A stretch of DNA of 64,000 bases from Semisulcospira habei (GCA_036245525.1 BTPG01000004.1:21047255-21111254), one strand, 5' to 3'; shown: positions 1 to 12,964, numbered from the stretch's first letter. Made by a program: numbers and translations. Notes: generated by a model from the sequence alone, not told the origin.

Positions 1-1069
1 GTTAATCTGGCAGTGAACATTTGATGCTTTCACAGACACCATTCTAGACGTTGGCAGTGACGGAGACCGCCTTACAGATGCTTCCCTTATGGGTCCGCGG
101 GCCGACGTCAGCTGCAGTTGGCCCGCGCACGGCCGTGCGCGGGCCAACTGTGGCCGATGTCGGTCCGCGGACCTTTTGCTTGCCTGACAGATGCTTCTCG
201 CCTGCAGACGATCGAAAGCAACCAGACGGGCGCGGATCGAGAACAGACCGGTGTAAATACGATGTCACGAACAGCAGGTATCACTTCAGGCAGACCACAC
301 CACTTGAACATTGCCAACTCACAGTGAGAGGCGCAGCACACGGGTGAAAGGTGACAACGGAGTGACGTACCTCAGTCTGTGTCGGTGGCACGTTCCTTGT
401 CATAGACAAACGTTATCAGTAGAATGAATTGCATGTCAGTCGACTCCAGCGCCGGTCTGACCGTCATCAAATGTCTAAATTTCATACTTTTGATACTCGG
501 CCCCAGGGTTGCATTGCACGTCATTTTCAATAGCCACTACCTTCCTGTCATAGTTCCAACGGCTTTGTTTTCAGCTATGTTTAGCCCAACGCAAAATCTC
601 GCAGTCCAGAGGGACATTTGGCTGGCAGTTACTGGGTTGGAACAGTTTCATGCAGCTGGGGGCAGGTACCCAGCTGTTTACACTCTACTTTTGAGCTTTC
701 AATTCACTGTCGGTCCATCTCCCGCACGCGGATGCAGTTGAAGAGTTAGGTTTAGAGCACAGTTTTTTTTTTTTTTAATGCAGACATTTCATATTAGGTT
801 TTCTCATTAAAAACTACACGAGCCTAACTAAGCCTATATTAACCGGTACGTAGAAGATAATGAACAGGAAGTTGGGAGCCGTACACTTAAGAATTGCAGG
901 CAAATCTTTTTTGTTTTTTAAATTGTGGATGTTTAACCCGTAGGAGACAAGGATGTAATAGAACACGCACAAAAATTACCTTCGTCTGTCGGAAGTGAGC
1001 ATATGATGCTGAAAGGTTTTCTAACCCCCCCCCCCCCACCCCCAACAGAGCGACCCGCCATTCCATCTG

Positions 1070-1133
1070 CAAGAAGCATAAATTCTCATGAGCCCCTGCA
1101 TTCGCAGGGGCTCATGAGAATCTCTACCTCTTG
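1070..1133. repeat. family A hairpin
   Basis: Reference description for family A: a 64-bp palindrome of the form CAAGAGGCATAGATTCTCAT then GAGCCCCTGC, a 4-base loop, and the exact complement. Copies vary by GATCC/GATTC in the arm and CCCC/CCCCC near the loop. This copy has a TTCG-type loop and small arm mismatches. Confidence 0.9.
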
Positions 1134-1748
1134 CTCGCATAGATCATATAAATATGCATCCTTGGGGAAAATCGCAGGGTTTAAATGTACGTCTTTTTTT
1201 TTTCACCCTCAGGACCTCAAAAAAATACTTTCTCTCGTTGAATGATGACGAAGTTGTTCAACACCCAGGTTTAAAACATTTCACAAGCAGCATCTCGGCT
1301 TGACAAATGGGAGAGATTACCCGGGATAACCCTTCTGACTGCAGCTAGACGCTCTTTTAATTTGTAACACCCGTCTCGATGAATTTCTAGCCCCTTCCAC
1401 CCGAGCCGCTACTCTCCCTCCACCGGTCCCACCCCACCCACCCCACCCCGCCCCATTTCCCCGCCTCATGTCTCCAACTTTTTATGAGCCACGAGATGCA
1501 CACTGCACCTGGAAGGCAATCGGCATCATTGTATTTTTTGTGAAAAGCGAGATTTTCTTTGTATTACAATGAAAATATCGGGGTTTTTTTTTTCTCCAAA
1601 AATTGGACTTATTTTTTTTGCCTTGGGAAAGACTACCAATGTTAGTTACAGTGTCGTGTCAACACGGGTTTCATTCCCCATTCAATGCTATATCATAAAA
1701 ATATTTCTCCGGCTGATGGCGTAGGCGTGTGTAATCTTTACCAAACAT

Positions 1749-1816
1749 GAAGCATAGATTCTCATGAGCCCCTGCAGCCTGCGGCTGCTGCGGCTCATGA
1801 GAATCTATGCCTCTTG
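1749..1816. repeat. family A hairpin, enlarged loop
   Basis: Loop region expanded with GCAGCCTGCGGCTGC, itself palindromic. Confidence 0.85.
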
Positions 1817-2431
1817 CAGAATGAGGGGCCTAGCTGAGGGACTGTTTTACAATAGTCTGCTAAGTACCTGTAACAAAGTTCGGGGCTGAGACTTGACTTG
1901 ATAGGTCGGTCTCGGCGGATGGGCCTTTCGCAAAACGGGCACTACCACTAAGCCATCACAGTCGATCCATCCTACCCTGAAATAGCCTAAGAGAGTAGGT
2001 CCTTTCTTGTCAAAAGCCAGATTTTTCATTTTACAGTTTTTTTGTTTGTTTTATTTTTATTTTATTTTTGTATTTTTTGCCTTCACAGCAGCATCCTACA
2101 CAACTGGTGCAAGGCGAACGATTTGCAGGTGGAACAGTGAGCTTGCATACTGAGAAGTTCTTCGGTCGATCCATCACCCATGCCTGTTTCGGGAAGAAAA
2201 CAATATGTAATATACGTCTATCTATATTCACCCGTTTCCTGTGTTTATCAGATGCTCATGAATAAAAAGAAACAGGAAAACATACACGCACGTTCTCAAA
2301 AGTCAAACAGCAAACATGTGCGCCACGTCTACCTGGAAAAAAATATTCAAGATTACCCTCCATTTGTACCTCTAGAACTTACTCCACCCTAGGAGCAGAA
2401 ACATATGTAAATAAAGCCCAAACACAACGTG

Positions 2432-2495
2432 CAAGAGGCATAGATTCACATGAGCCCCTGCGGATGCAGGGGCTCATGAGAATCTATGCCTCTTG
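2432..2495. repeat. family A hairpin
   Basis: Nearly perfect, one arm mismatch (TTCACATG against CATGAGAA). Confidence 0.9.
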
Positions 2496-2846
2496 CAGAT
2501 GGTCAATCTTGTAGGTGAAGGACTGTTTTTTTGCAAAAAGCTCCCCTTCATCCGGTTTACGTGACCGCGTTTCGTCATTCTAACCCTCGTATTACCTGGA
2601 TAGATTTTTGGTGGTCCGTTCAGCCGATGCTGGTAGGCACAGAAAAAACGGCGGGAACAGATGATTGTGACACGACCCCTGGGAGCAATTTCCAACTTAT
2701 TTATTTATTTATTTATTCATCTATTTTTGTAAGAGCGCGTTACATTTTGTTTCCTTTCACTCTAGCGGCAGGAAATGGATCCATTTTGATAGTTCAGCGC
2801 TCGTGCCTATTAGTCAAAATACATTCATTTCCTTTCTTTTCAGCCA

Positions 2847-3060
2847 TTAACTCATTCAGACCTGACGCACGTATTTCCGAGATTTTGGAGGCGTCATCTA
2901 ATGACTATGCACCAGTTGCAGGAGATGATCGACCATAATAATTCAAGGGCAGTGCCAGATTAGCTTGGCGCCGACAGGCGCCAAACTAATCTGGCACTAC
3001 CCTTGAATTATCATGGTCTATCCATCTCCTGCTGTAGAGCGTCAGGGCTGAATGGGTTAA
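2847..3060. mobile_element. family B TTAA mini-element (214 bp)
   Basis: Starts TTAACTCATTCAGACC and ends GGCTGAATGGGTTAA. The core is a hairpin of about 95 bp: GACCATAATAATTCAAGGGC...TTGGCGCC and its complement. Subtype with GCCAGATTAGC core. Confidence 0.8.
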
Positions 3061-3150
3061 CAATTGTCCACTTCTGTGGACAATAAAGTATTTTATTCTT
3101 ATTTTTGTTTGTGAATTTTTGTGTGTATCTTCTTGTGTAGACAGTCTTGC

Positions 3151-3245
3151 AGATGTTAGCAACGACAGGTTTATAAAACTGCTATATCGATGATGTCAAT
3201 ACCTCAACCGTTGCAAAATAAAGTTTCATTGATTCATTCATTCTT
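3151..3245 (+). repeat. retroposon 3' tail
   Basis: TAGCAACGACAGGT...CCGTTGCAAAATAAAGTTTC followed by (ATTCATTG)-like tandem repeats. It aligns with 53,570-53,650 and more weakly with 11,425-11,490. This fits the 3' end of a non-LTR element or SINE. Confidence 0.55.
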
Positions 3246-3660
3246 ATTGTGATTCTTATTCGTATTCTTATTCTTATTGTTCTTCAAACGTTCTGCTGTT
3301 CTGTAGACAAGCCATTGTTGCGTCTTCGTGTGCGGTGCGGACAGCGCTGAGAACCACAACCAGAATGCGTAATTTCAGATACTGACTTAGAGAAAGACCT
3401 GCTCTGGTAACCTACAAGGGTGGTGAGCCATCAGCTTAGTATCAGATTATTATAAAATTTGACCTATTTTGCTCAGGAATGAAACGGGTTTCTACTAGAA
3501 CTCTCATGACTGGACTCGAGCGTCATTCAAAATCTAGTCTCTCTTTATACCCAGACTAGCTCCAATTTCTGTAGAAGGCTACTTTCGTTGATGCTTATTT
3601 TTGTGGTTGATATCCATCACTACTTCAGACTCAACCCGTCGGCCGAAAGCGTCAATCTTT

Positions 3661-3724
3661 CAAGAGACATAGATTCTCATGAGCCCTTGCAGCTGCAGGG
3701 ACTTATGAGAATGTATGCCTCTTG
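3661..3724. repeat. family A hairpin
   Basis: Several mismatches (ACTTATGAG, ATGTATG) show decay of the right arm. Confidence 0.85.
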
Positions 3725-3893
3725 ATTTCTTCTGGCCATACACGTCCTCAGACAAGCGTGAGACGCTGCAGTTTTCAGACGCATGGCTGCTCGTGTGCTT
3801 GTTTTTCTTCGAGTGGCATCATTTACCGGACACGCTTTTGTCGGGAGGGAGGGGGAAGGGGAAGGGGGGGGGGGGGAGTGGTAGACTGACTGC

Positions 3894-3925
3894 ACAAGGC
3901 ATAGATTCTAATGAGCCCCTGCGGT
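3894..3925. repeat. family A left half only
   Basis: The palindrome stops after GAGCCCCTGCGG; the right arm is absent. Confidence 0.7.
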
Positions 3926-4174
3926 TGACAAACGCATGTTGAAGAACGGATCCCAAACATGATTGTGACAGCAATTTGCAAGGAGTAGTGAGAGTAGGGA
4001 GGTGGGGGGGGGGGGGGGGGGGTTGAGAAGGGAGTGGAGGAGGGGGTGGGAGTGGCGTTGGAGGATCTGTGTCGAGTCAAGATTTTGTCTAGTAAAGATT
4101 AGTTTTGAAAGACTTTTTGTTGTATAGTGTAGCAAAAGATAAGAAATGAGTTTTTTTTTAAAATGTGTAGGCCT

Positions 4175-4252
4175 ATGTGTGTGTGTGTGTGTGTGTGTGT
4201 GCGTGCCTGTGTGTGTGTGTGTGTGTGTGTGTGCCTGTGTGTGTGTGTGTGT
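4175..4252. repeat. GT microsatellite
   Basis: Alternating GT with two GCCT interruptions. Confidence 0.95.
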
Positions 4253-4763
4253 TTTCGGTGCTTTTTGTTTGTTTTGTTTTTTACCTTTTTTAATCTGGTG
4301 TCTTCAGCCATCACATGAGTCAGGTTTAATTTTTTTTTAAAGAATTCAAATATTGTGCCGTATCAGTTTACAACGCACACTCTTCCAGTAGAGATGGCAA
4401 ACACAGACGAGTTTCTCCTTTTTTAAAACATTTTTTTTTATTGCGCGAGAGTATAAAATAGATACGGTGTGGGTGGATGGTTGCTTATGGATCTGGCGTC
4501 TTTCGGCGTCAGATGAGTCAGGTATCCATTTTTTAAAGACATAAAATCATCATTGATATACCAGTTTACCACGTAAAGCCTTCCAGTAGTTTTTATTTGT
4601 GCAGACATGGACAAATTCATGCAAAAATAATAATAAAAACACGAAGGTAAAAACATAAAGCGGTTCTGAACGTGGCTGTCAAAACATCTGATGAGCATCC
4701 CAGGTGCACCCGGTTCACTTATCAATCTGAGGATGAAAAACAAATGGAGCTAATTGGTGAAAT

Positions 4764-4827
4764 CAAGAGGTATAGATTTTCATGAGCCCCTGCGAATGCA
4801 GGGGCTCATGAGAATCTATGCCTCTTG
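4764..4827. repeat. family A hairpin
   Basis: GAAT loop. Together with the copy at 4,958 it sits in a duplicated segment sharing ATAAAATCAAGAGGTATAG and CAGACGGAAGG-type flanks. Confidence 0.9.
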
Positions 4828-4957
4828 CTCTTGCAGACGGAAGGGACTATCAGGACTGTCTCCCTTTCGTTGAGTGAACTTGATGGTCTGGCTTGTATGG
4901 CCAACCTAGCTCACTTCTGAATTTGCGGATGAAAGAAATGCGGCTGATTTATAAAAT

Positions 4958-5020
4958 CAAGAGGTATAGATTTTTATGAACCCCTGCGAATGCAGGTGCT
5001 CACGAGAATCTATGCCTGTT
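4958..5020. repeat. family A hairpin, decayed
   Basis: Arm mismatches in both halves. The flanks resemble those of 4,764-4,827. Confidence 0.8.
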
Positions 5021-5728
5021 ATTCTTTCAGACAGGAAGGAGCACTCCCTTTTGTTGAGTGAACTTGATGTTCGGGCATGGTCTACCGTGCGGCGTTGGCG
5101 ATATACCTGGGGTTTGTTTGATCCTGCTCTGCGATACCTGGTTTCGGATAAGCAGAACAGATGGCAGGACTTGTTCATCGTGTCTGATCAGAACAGTATG
5201 CTTGTATGATCTTCTATCCATCTGCAAGGGACATATAACTTCATGCTTCCCTGCAGTCTTTCGGGTGCTCACGAGGATGTATGATGCCTCAAAGACTTGC
5301 TGCTGTCAATGTTGCTGAATGTACATAAAAAGTAGAAAATAATAGATCAACACACTAACATGTCGAAGATTGTTCTATATATACTTTACATTATTATTTG
5401 TGACGTTCCAGGATTAAAAGAAATTCATGTGTGGTACTACGTGGTACCGTCCCGCAATTCTTTTTCCCCATCGATTCGCAAGATGCATAAAACCCCAATG
5501 TTTATAGAGCTAATGTGATTCAACGAATTTTTCTGTTGCTATCAGCCTTTATTGAAGGAGGTACCAGGGCTGTGCCAGTGACTTGAACCAAACTTGTTGA
5601 TCTGCATCGCGCGCAGCAGGTTACCGGTACAGACAACACTGATCGCTTTATATCTCACTGTGTCTGTTCCTTCTGACAAGATAATCCTGTGAAAAAAATG
5701 GACAGTTCTTAAGACACTTTTTTCATGC

Positions 5729-5823
5729 ACGAGAGACATGGATTCTCGTAAGCCCCTGCGACTGCAGGGGCTCTTTAGAATCTATACCCATTGCTTGGGC
5801 TCATTAGAATCTGTTCTTCTTGC
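5729..5823. repeat. family A hairpin plus extra half arm
   Basis: A decayed palindrome is followed by a second copy of the right arm (GGGCTCATTAGAATCTGTTC). Confidence 0.75.
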
Positions 5824-6460
5824 TTGATTTCTTCGAGTAGTTGTGATGAAATTGGAACAGGTACATGACGATGGATACTTGAAAAGTTGCCCTCATGGTT
5901 GAGTGTAGTTTGGACTATTCTAGTCAACTCTTGTAGACAGGTGTGGTGAAACATTCTTGTTTGTTTGTTTGTGTTTGTTTTCTTTCTTTCTTTCTTTCTT
6001 TTTTATTTATTTGTTTTGTGGGGTTGTTTTGGGTTGTTTAGATTCTGTTGACAGATTTTTATTTATAAAAGGAGGTCGCTTCTTGGTATTTATTTATTTA
6101 TTTGTTCATGTATTATTTTTCCAGTTATTTATTCATTTGTTTGTTTGTTTGTTTGTTTGTTTGTAGAAAGATGCTATGTTTTGTGTTTTTCTTTCTTTTC
6201 AAGGTACTACTATACCAGTAGGTGCGTGGCCATTTTTCACTTAAATGAGCCGTGCTACCGTTTAAACAAAAGCAAACCTAAATCCAGCACGCAATAACAT
6301 CATCAGTAGTATCAGCCATCATGTGCATGTGTATATACCGGGTACCCAACGAACCGTCAAAACGATGCTCGTGTTGATTCCGAGCTACATGTATTTCTGT
6401 CTAAACAGCAGCTGTTTGCATGCAATATTAATGTCCTTACACACAATACCTTTCCGTCTG

Positions 6461-6524
6461 CAAGAGGCATAGATTCTCACGGGCCCCTGCATTCGCAGGG
6501 GCTCATGAGAATCTATGCCTCTTG
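6461..6524. repeat. family A hairpin
   Basis: ATTCG loop region, one mismatch (CACGGGCC). Confidence 0.9.
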
Positions 6525-7298
6525 CTTGCAGATAATTGGCCATTGTTACATATCCAGACGGAGGGAATTAGTCATGCTTTAAACTAATATTTGGTGAGTG
6601 TTGAAACGATTGTGATTAGCGAAGAGATTCACCGATGATGTTTGACATTTCGTCATTTCCGCTGCCAGTAATACATGTTTAACCCTTTTGCTTTTATAGC
6701 CAAGCAGCTGTCTTAATGTGATTTTAAACCACTTCACTGCCATCCACTAGAAACGATGTGCCGGGAACCATCGTAGATTGCATGGCTTCACCAATGACCG
6801 TCTACCCGGACATATACGTAAGGTTAGGAAAGAGGCCATGATCCTCATGAACTCACGATGAGCTGTGTTTCTTTCTTTGGATGTTGCTTGTTGTGTTCCG
6901 CCGGTAAAGGGGTTGAAAAGAATACTGACAGGAGCTGCTGACGAACAGCGGGAGAAGGATCCGCTACCACACTGCTTTGGGAAAAGTACTCTGATTAGCG
7001 TGCGCGTGGGATCCCCAGGTGATTCAGTTTCAAGTGTCTTCTAGATTCCTCTCTTGGTGCCTAAGCGAACCAGGCAATACCTTTAAGTCATCATGGTCGA
7101 TCCATCCTCGGCAGTCGACGCTTGAAGTGAAAGAGTCAAGGTACTCATTGGACTCATCTTACTACGGGAGAAAAGCTTTGCGTACATTTATAACAGCTTT
7201 GTACTGAAATCTGTCCATTTGCCAGAACCTTTGCAAATTGAACGCCCAACGACCCTGTCCGTTCAAGGAATAAATAAGGCGGGTGCAAACGATTCCAA

Positions 7299-7350
7299 CA
7301 AGAGGTATAGATCCGCGGCTGCGGGGGCTCATGAGGATCTATGCTTCTTG
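7299..7350. repeat. family A hairpin with deletion in left arm
   Basis: The left arm goes from ATAGATC directly to CGCGGCTGCG; the right arm is complete. Confidence 0.8.
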
Positions 7351-7698
7351 CCAGTGATTAGTGACTTTTTGCATTTTCATGTTTTCTGGGTTGTTGGGGT
7401 TTTTTTTTTCGGCGCTGGTGAGTGACTTGGAAAGAGTACCTTGCACCGTGAAATAAATCGGTTTAGCCGCAGTGTCCTAAAAGTTCTTTTGAACTGCAAG
7501 AATACTAGGGAGGTATGGAAAGATGCAAAGTTTCACTTTTAGCTTGTTCGCTGATGGATCGTAGCCTTGACTGACTTTTATACTTTCGATGCATGTCTCT
7601 TGGGAAGTTGTTTGCCCAAATTCCAATGGTTCCTTCCTCCTCAGTAAAGACGCACAGATCTACGTACGTAATGCTGTAAATAGGTTCGTTTCGTACCA

Positions 7699-7762
7699 CA
7701 AGAGGCGTAGATTCTCATGAGCCCCTGCGAATGCAGGGGCTCATGAGAATCTATGCCTCTTG
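7699..7762. repeat. family A hairpin
   Basis: GAAT loop, almost perfect arms. Confidence 0.9.
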
Positions 7763-8667
7763 TAGATGGGAATTTTCTACGGGTTTACACTGAACATTTT
7801 GTGGCACAAGTCCTGTGCTTTTGCTTGTTATTATTATTATTTTTTTTGGGGGGGGACTATTTTCTAAGCATTCATTTGCATTCCCAGGATCTCACGAGAA
7901 TCTACGCGTGTTGCTAATAGCTGAGACTTTCATTTGGACTATAAAGGGTACAAGACAGAGCGCTTCCCTCTTATGTTTTGGAGTAAAAATGTTTTTTTCA
8001 TGTCTGGCGGAGCATTTTCTACGCGTTTCTCTTACGCACGGCTTGTAAAAACGCGTGCCAGCCGTGTTTAGTCCTTGATTTAAGTAGTGCTGCAGAACAG
8101 ACTCTATACATCTTGCGCAACAAACGTCAACTAGAAGAAGAGAAAAAAAAACACGACTAGAGTGCCGGGCATACCAACATGTTTCTTACCTCCTTTTCAC
8201 TTCCATCCCCATAGTACGGGGAATTACTTGTGCCAACATGTATCAGTGTGCACGCCTCTAATGCTTGCCGTCGTGATTTTTGACACAAGAAACCTCCCGT
8301 ACAACAGGCATTATATCATAGACCTGGACTAGACCTTAGACCTACCTTATTAATTTGTGGTGTATGTTCAGGGGCGGATCAGTTACCTTCCGGGTACATG
8401 CGCGGGGCGGGGAGGGGTGTCCACCTTTTGGTTTGGGACAATTAACCTGTGACAGAAGGCGCCCAGAGGCCAGAGTTTGCTTTTTACTGGCGAAATAATA
8501 ATAACTGAATCAAACGTCGGCGTTTTAGGGGTGGCTGAGATGTAAGAACCTTGCTACTACGGGTCAAATAATCACACAACGGTACTAGGGGTTTGGGTGG
8601 CCGGCGCAGGGTGGGACGTGACCAAAAGCAAGAACCGTCCAAGGACCAAGGACACGTGTGGTCTTCA

Positions 8668-8731
8668 CAAGAGGCATAGATCCTCATGAGCCCCCGCTAT
8701 TGCGGGGGCTCATGAAGATCTGTGCTTCTTG
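8668..8731. repeat. family A hairpin (GATCC subtype)
   Basis: TATTG loop, CCCCCGC next to the loop. Confidence 0.9.
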
Positions 8732-9195
8732 CAGTTGGATCGTGTTCACGTTTTCTCGGCAGACAAGGGTTTAAAATGGACTCGTTTGTGTAGAGCTAGC
8801 TTTTTTGGTTGCCGTGAAGATAGCATGAGTTTTTTTTTTTTTTTTTTTTTATTTGCGTACTCTATAACACTCTTAACTGTTAAAACCCTCCTTCAAAGAA
8901 CATCATCCACGCGCAAGAATCATAGGTCTTCACGGCCCCAAAACTTTCCAGCGGCTTATTAAAACCCCTGTTCTTCTTTCTGGAACAATGTACATCGGTG
9001 ATCCTAAAGCGTTACAGGTCTTCAGAACCTCCTACATCACAACGGGAGATAAATCATAAACGCACGTCCCATACGTTTCAGAAACAGAGCATTTTCGCAT
9101 GTATCATCACAGAAATGGGTAACTGTGCTAATCATTATGTCTCGACTCATCCATCTCTTTAACTTCGCAGTCTTCCAGCCAATTTCTTCCATCTG

Positions 9196-9258
9196 CAAGA
9201 ATCATAGATTTTCATGAGAGCCTGCTTCGCAGGGGCTCGTGAGAATCTATGCCTCTTG
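9196..9258. repeat. family A hairpin
   Basis: Left arm with GAATCATAG and GAGAGCCTGC changes. Confidence 0.85.
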
Positions 9259-9657
9259 CTTGTTACCGTTTGGTCTCATTTAAAATATCTTCTCGTCAAA
9301 CAAAGGTGGTCTAAACGTGATGAGTTTGCGCATTGTATGCACCTTGCCTCCCTCAGGCCTGCTTGACTGCCTGAAATATATAATGCATTCACAAAGGTAG
9401 GGACAGTTTCAGCCTTAAAACCTCAACGACCTCCTCTGAAAGTCTTAGCTAAGCTGATGTAAATGGGACCAACAAATGGCACTAACACTTCTCTCAACCT
9501 ACAGTGGCGTTTAAGGCTCTGTTCTGGACGAAGGCGGCATGGGGGTTTGGCTGTTTCGGTGGAGAGTGAAAAATGACTTAGCGAAGACGCTGATGTAAAC
9601 TGCAAGGCGCCTGCAAGTATGAGGGACGACTCAGTATGGGCCGGCCACCTGGCTGAA

Positions 9658-9720
9658 AAAGCACAGATCATCATGAGCTCCTGCAGGCTTGCGGGGACTC
9701 GTGAGAATGTGTGCCTCTTG
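9658..9720. repeat. family A hairpin, decayed
   Basis: The left end is replaced by AAAAGCACAG; the right arm ends GTGCCTCTTG. Confidence 0.75.
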
Positions 9721-9913
9721 CTGACATCATTTAGGTCTGAATTCTTCAAGTCTTAAGTGAGTGTTGGAGTTTAATCACAGAATCCCTTTACGGAGGGATG
9801 ACGGCGAAGAAGTAGGGTGAGTAAGTGGGCTTCGATTGTTTTTCTTGTCGTCTGCTGCTCAGTGGGTTTGACTTCTAATGGATGTGCAAGCCCGCGCCCC
9901 AATAGGAAATGTT

Positions 9914-9986
9914 CTTCGGGCTGACGAAGGCCGCAGTTGGCCCGCGCAGCCGTGCGCGGGCCAGCTATGGCCGCCTTCGGCCCGAG
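9914..9986. repeat. family C CpG-rich hairpin
   Basis: TTCGGGC...CCGCAGTTGGCCCGCGCA around an AGCCG centre, with an imperfect complement. Confidence 0.85.
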
Positions 9987-10171
9987 GATCATTGCGCACT
10001 GGACGCGGACTGACGATTCCCATTTTGTGGCTTAGCTGTCGTCTTGGACCTTACCCAGCTAACAAAAAATAATTTTGGTTCCGGGCCCGTCTGATTTTCA
10101 TCGTTGCATTATGGTCACGGTCTTTTAGAGGAGTTGCATTTATGTCACTTCAACGGAATATTCGCGGCCGT

Positions 10172-10187
10172 CTTTGTGTGTGTGTTT

Positions 10188-10240
<53 letters not shown>
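10172..10240. repeat. GT microsatellite
   Basis: Alternating GT ending in GTAT units. Confidence 0.95.
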
Positions 10241-10241
<1 letters not shown>

Positions 10242-10389
10242 GTGTTTGAAAGGCTCTGTAACCAGAACCGTTTTGCGGAATTGCAAGGCGAAGAAGCGGA
10301 AAAGTAAGGTAAATGTGAGTTTGAAATGCGACGTCGCAGCAGTGCTTCAACTCATGCCGCTAGGGTACTTACTATTCAGCCCTGCCACT

Positions 10390-10613
10390 TTAACCCATAT
10401 CATACTGAGGCTAAAAGCTTCACATTTGTACATTGCCCTATACATTGTACATTATAATACTTACAGATAAGGATACAGACCAATGGCTTTAGTTCAAGGG
10501 TGGTGCCAAAATAGCTTGGCGCCTATAGGCGCCAAGCTATTCTGGCACTACCCTTGAACTATTTTAGTCTCACTTATTTCACACACTGGTGTATTCCGAG
10601 TGATAAGGGTTAA
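10390..10613. mobile_element. family B TTAA mini-element, CATATCATACTGAGG subtype
   Basis: Starts TTAACCCATATCATACTG, ends GAGTGATAAGGGTTAA. Core TAGTTCAAGGGTGGTGCC...GGCGCC is inverted about TATA. Confidence 0.75.
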
Positions 10614-10644
10614 CAAGATGTGTATAGTAGTAAGCAAGAGGGAA

Positions 10645-10717
10645 TCGGGCTGAGATCATCCGCTGTTGGCCCGCGCACGTTCGTGCGCGGGCCAACAACA
10701 GCCGACCTTGGCCCGAT
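10645..10717. repeat. family C CpG-rich hairpin
   Basis: ATCGGGCTGAGATC...GTTGGCCCGCGCACG and complement about GTTC. Confidence 0.85.
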
Positions 10718-11137
10718 AGCTGGTTTTGATTAGTTCCGGGTTTAACGTCCACGGCACCGAAGTGATAATGGGCGGCCCTGACGGGCCGTTTATGGGGGAC
10801 AGGGCCGAAATCTATTGCCTATGGAGTACGACCTGAACACTGATCAATTCAGGCGCACTTCAACTGTGCCACTTTGATTTACCAGGACCTTTCAACCGAC
10901 ATGCTATTGAACAAATCCGCCTTTTCCCCCTGGATTAATAGCTGGGTAGAACGATTCACTGAATTATAGTTCAAGAGTGATGCCAGAACAGCCTGTATGA
11001 TGCCATTTGGCAACAGGCTTTTCTGCTACCTGACTATCCCTCACTGTCACGGTCCTCAGCCGTACATGTATACTTCACTCGGAGAGGCCAACTTATAACC
11101 CGTTCACTGTGGAGAACAACTGAACGACACCTAAATG

Positions 11138-11201
11138 CAAGAAGCATAGATCCTCACGAGCCCCCTCAGTTGCGGAGGCTCATGAGGATCTACGCCTCTT
11201 G
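11138..11201. repeat. family A hairpin (GATCC subtype)
   Basis: AGTTG loop, CCCCCTC/GGAGG near the loop. Confidence 0.9.
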
Positions 11202-11424
11202 CTGACGCCACTTTGTATCAGTCCATGTTCCTTGGACGGCTCCAGGATCTTGACGTTGAATTTACTGTGATTTAAAAAAAAAAAAAAACATGGTCTGCGT
11301 CCATTGGCGGCAGTAAATGGATTAAATTTGGGAATATCGACCTCAAGCAGGCTCAGTGAACGAAACTGCAGGTACGACCTCAGGCAGGCTCAGTGCAGCA
11401 ACGGCACTGGCACGAAAGATGACA

Positions 11425-11490
11425 TAGTCACTGACTGTGTTAATATCTTCACTGTTGTAGAATCAAGATTCATTGATTCATTGATTCAAA
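11425..11490 (+). repeat. retroposon-tail-like segment
   Basis: TTAATATCTTCACTGTTGTAGAATCAAGATTC followed by ATTGATTC repeats, weakly matching 3,151-3,245. Confidence 0.35.
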
Positions 11491-11755
11491 CTGTAAGGTG
11501 CAAAATCACAGACCAGCGGCGAACCTTTACGTACTGACCGCACCTTTGAGGAGACACAGAGATTCGTCGTTTATCTAGAGTGGTTATAACCGTAACGTGC
11601 TTGTGTAACTCTGTGAACATTCCATCTGTCTGCTCTGTCCATCCCGTGCGGGATTCCGGCGAAGGGTGGGTGGGTCCTTACCCAGCTTGGGTCCTTTTTG
11701 TCGAAGATGCGCGGAGTAGGCGTTTTCAATTGTACTGATGTACACGTAGACTCTT

Positions 11756-11865
11756 CCCAATGCGCGAAAGGCCATCGGGCCGACGTCGGTCGCCGTTGGC
11801 CCGCGCACGGTCGTGTGCGGGCCAACGGCGGCCGACGTCGACCCGATGGCCTCTTGCGCATTGGG
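11756..11865. repeat. family C hairpin with full outer arms
   Basis: 110-bp near-perfect palindrome from CCCAATGCGC to GCGCATTGGG. The inner part is CCGTTGGCCCGCGCAC and complement. Confidence 0.9.
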
Positions 11866-12244
11866 TTATTACCTTCTTTGCCAATGAAACGCAGATGTAG
11901 ATGTGTCTGGCCATTTGTGAGCAGGAAGCATGGATTTCTCTGTGTGCATCCAGCTTGCAAGAACCCAAGAAGACCTTACACTTTTCCCAACTTGAATGAA
12001 TGTAGAATTAGGTTAGCTGAGCACGTGACAGTGCTAAGTCAGTCAACAGCTGTAGATACGTCCGGTCTTTTAGAGTAATACGCATAGATTCCTGTGTAGT
12101 CGTCCATCCTGCAAGAGAGATTGACGGCGTATAATGTTGATGGTGGATAGACTGACAAGAAAGATGAAAAGAAAGTGAGGTAAAGAAAGAATTGAGATCT
12201 GGCGTACGTCGTGGAGGGAAACGGCGACGGAAATTGTAAACGAT

Positions 12245-12430
12245 TTAACCCCTTCCCTGCCGAGAAACAGAGGCCACGATCCAGCTGCAAGAGACATAGA
12301 TCCTCATGAGCCCCCCGCGACTGCGGGGGCTCAGGAGGATCTATGCCTCTTGCTGAGATCAATTTGTATCGATCGATGAGTTTCTTGGACGGTTTGCGGC
12401 TTATGGTTGTTGAATAAACACAGATTTCAA
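12245..12430. mobile_element. family A TTAA mini-element, right end lost
   Basis: Starts TTAACCCCTTCCCTGCCGAG. The hairpin at 12,288-12,352 has a GCGACTGC loop region. No matching right tip is seen; the right part ends with AAATAAACACAGATTT-like sequence. Confidence 0.65.
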
Positions 12431-12899
12431 AGAGAGAAAAAAAAAAAAAAACCAACATACGCACAGTGGTAGGGCAGGGGTTTAATACACAACCGCACGA
12501 AATAACGTTACACTTCTCTGACTTCCACATATAAGATGTATTAGTACAGTTAGCGCCGCTGAAAATAAATGAATAAATAAAAACACCACATCAACCCCAA
12601 ACAGCTTACCTTCACAAGAAATACGTCGATACTGTCGCTGAGTACACCCAATAGCTCGACACGAAATACATGGATGGTAAAATGGCTGTGAATATACGAG
12701 AGCTACCGTGACACGCAAGGCGGAGATGAGGGTTGATGAGACAGGATGACAAATGGTAATAATCAGGGGGGAGCGATGCGCGCAGATGACTATCACTCAC
12801 TGACGGATGACTTTTCGGCTCCTTTTTCAGCCAAACTGCCGCGAAGAAATAAGCAAACTTGGGCTAAAGAGCAGTCCAGGGCCAAACCAAATTTATCTG

Positions 12900-12964
12900 C
12901 AAGAGGCATAGATTCACATGAGCCCCTGCATACGCAAGGGGCTCACGAGAATCGATGCCTCTTG
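12900..12964. repeat. family A hairpin
   Basis: One extra base in the right arm near the loop (CAAGGGGC). Confidence 0.85.

Noticed and set aside
92..173. Overlapping Arg/Ala/Pro-rich frames through the family C hairpins
   Set aside because: They arise from the CpG palindrome, appear on both strands and in all copies; not genes.
424..741. Open frame of 105 codons
   Set aside because: No recognisable domain, no splice context, no similarity to the rest; chance frame.
10726..10860. Segment GGTTTAACGTCC...GGGCCGTTTATGGGGG as a known mollusc SINE
   Set aside because: Looked familiar, but without a second copy or promoter boxes it cannot be supported.
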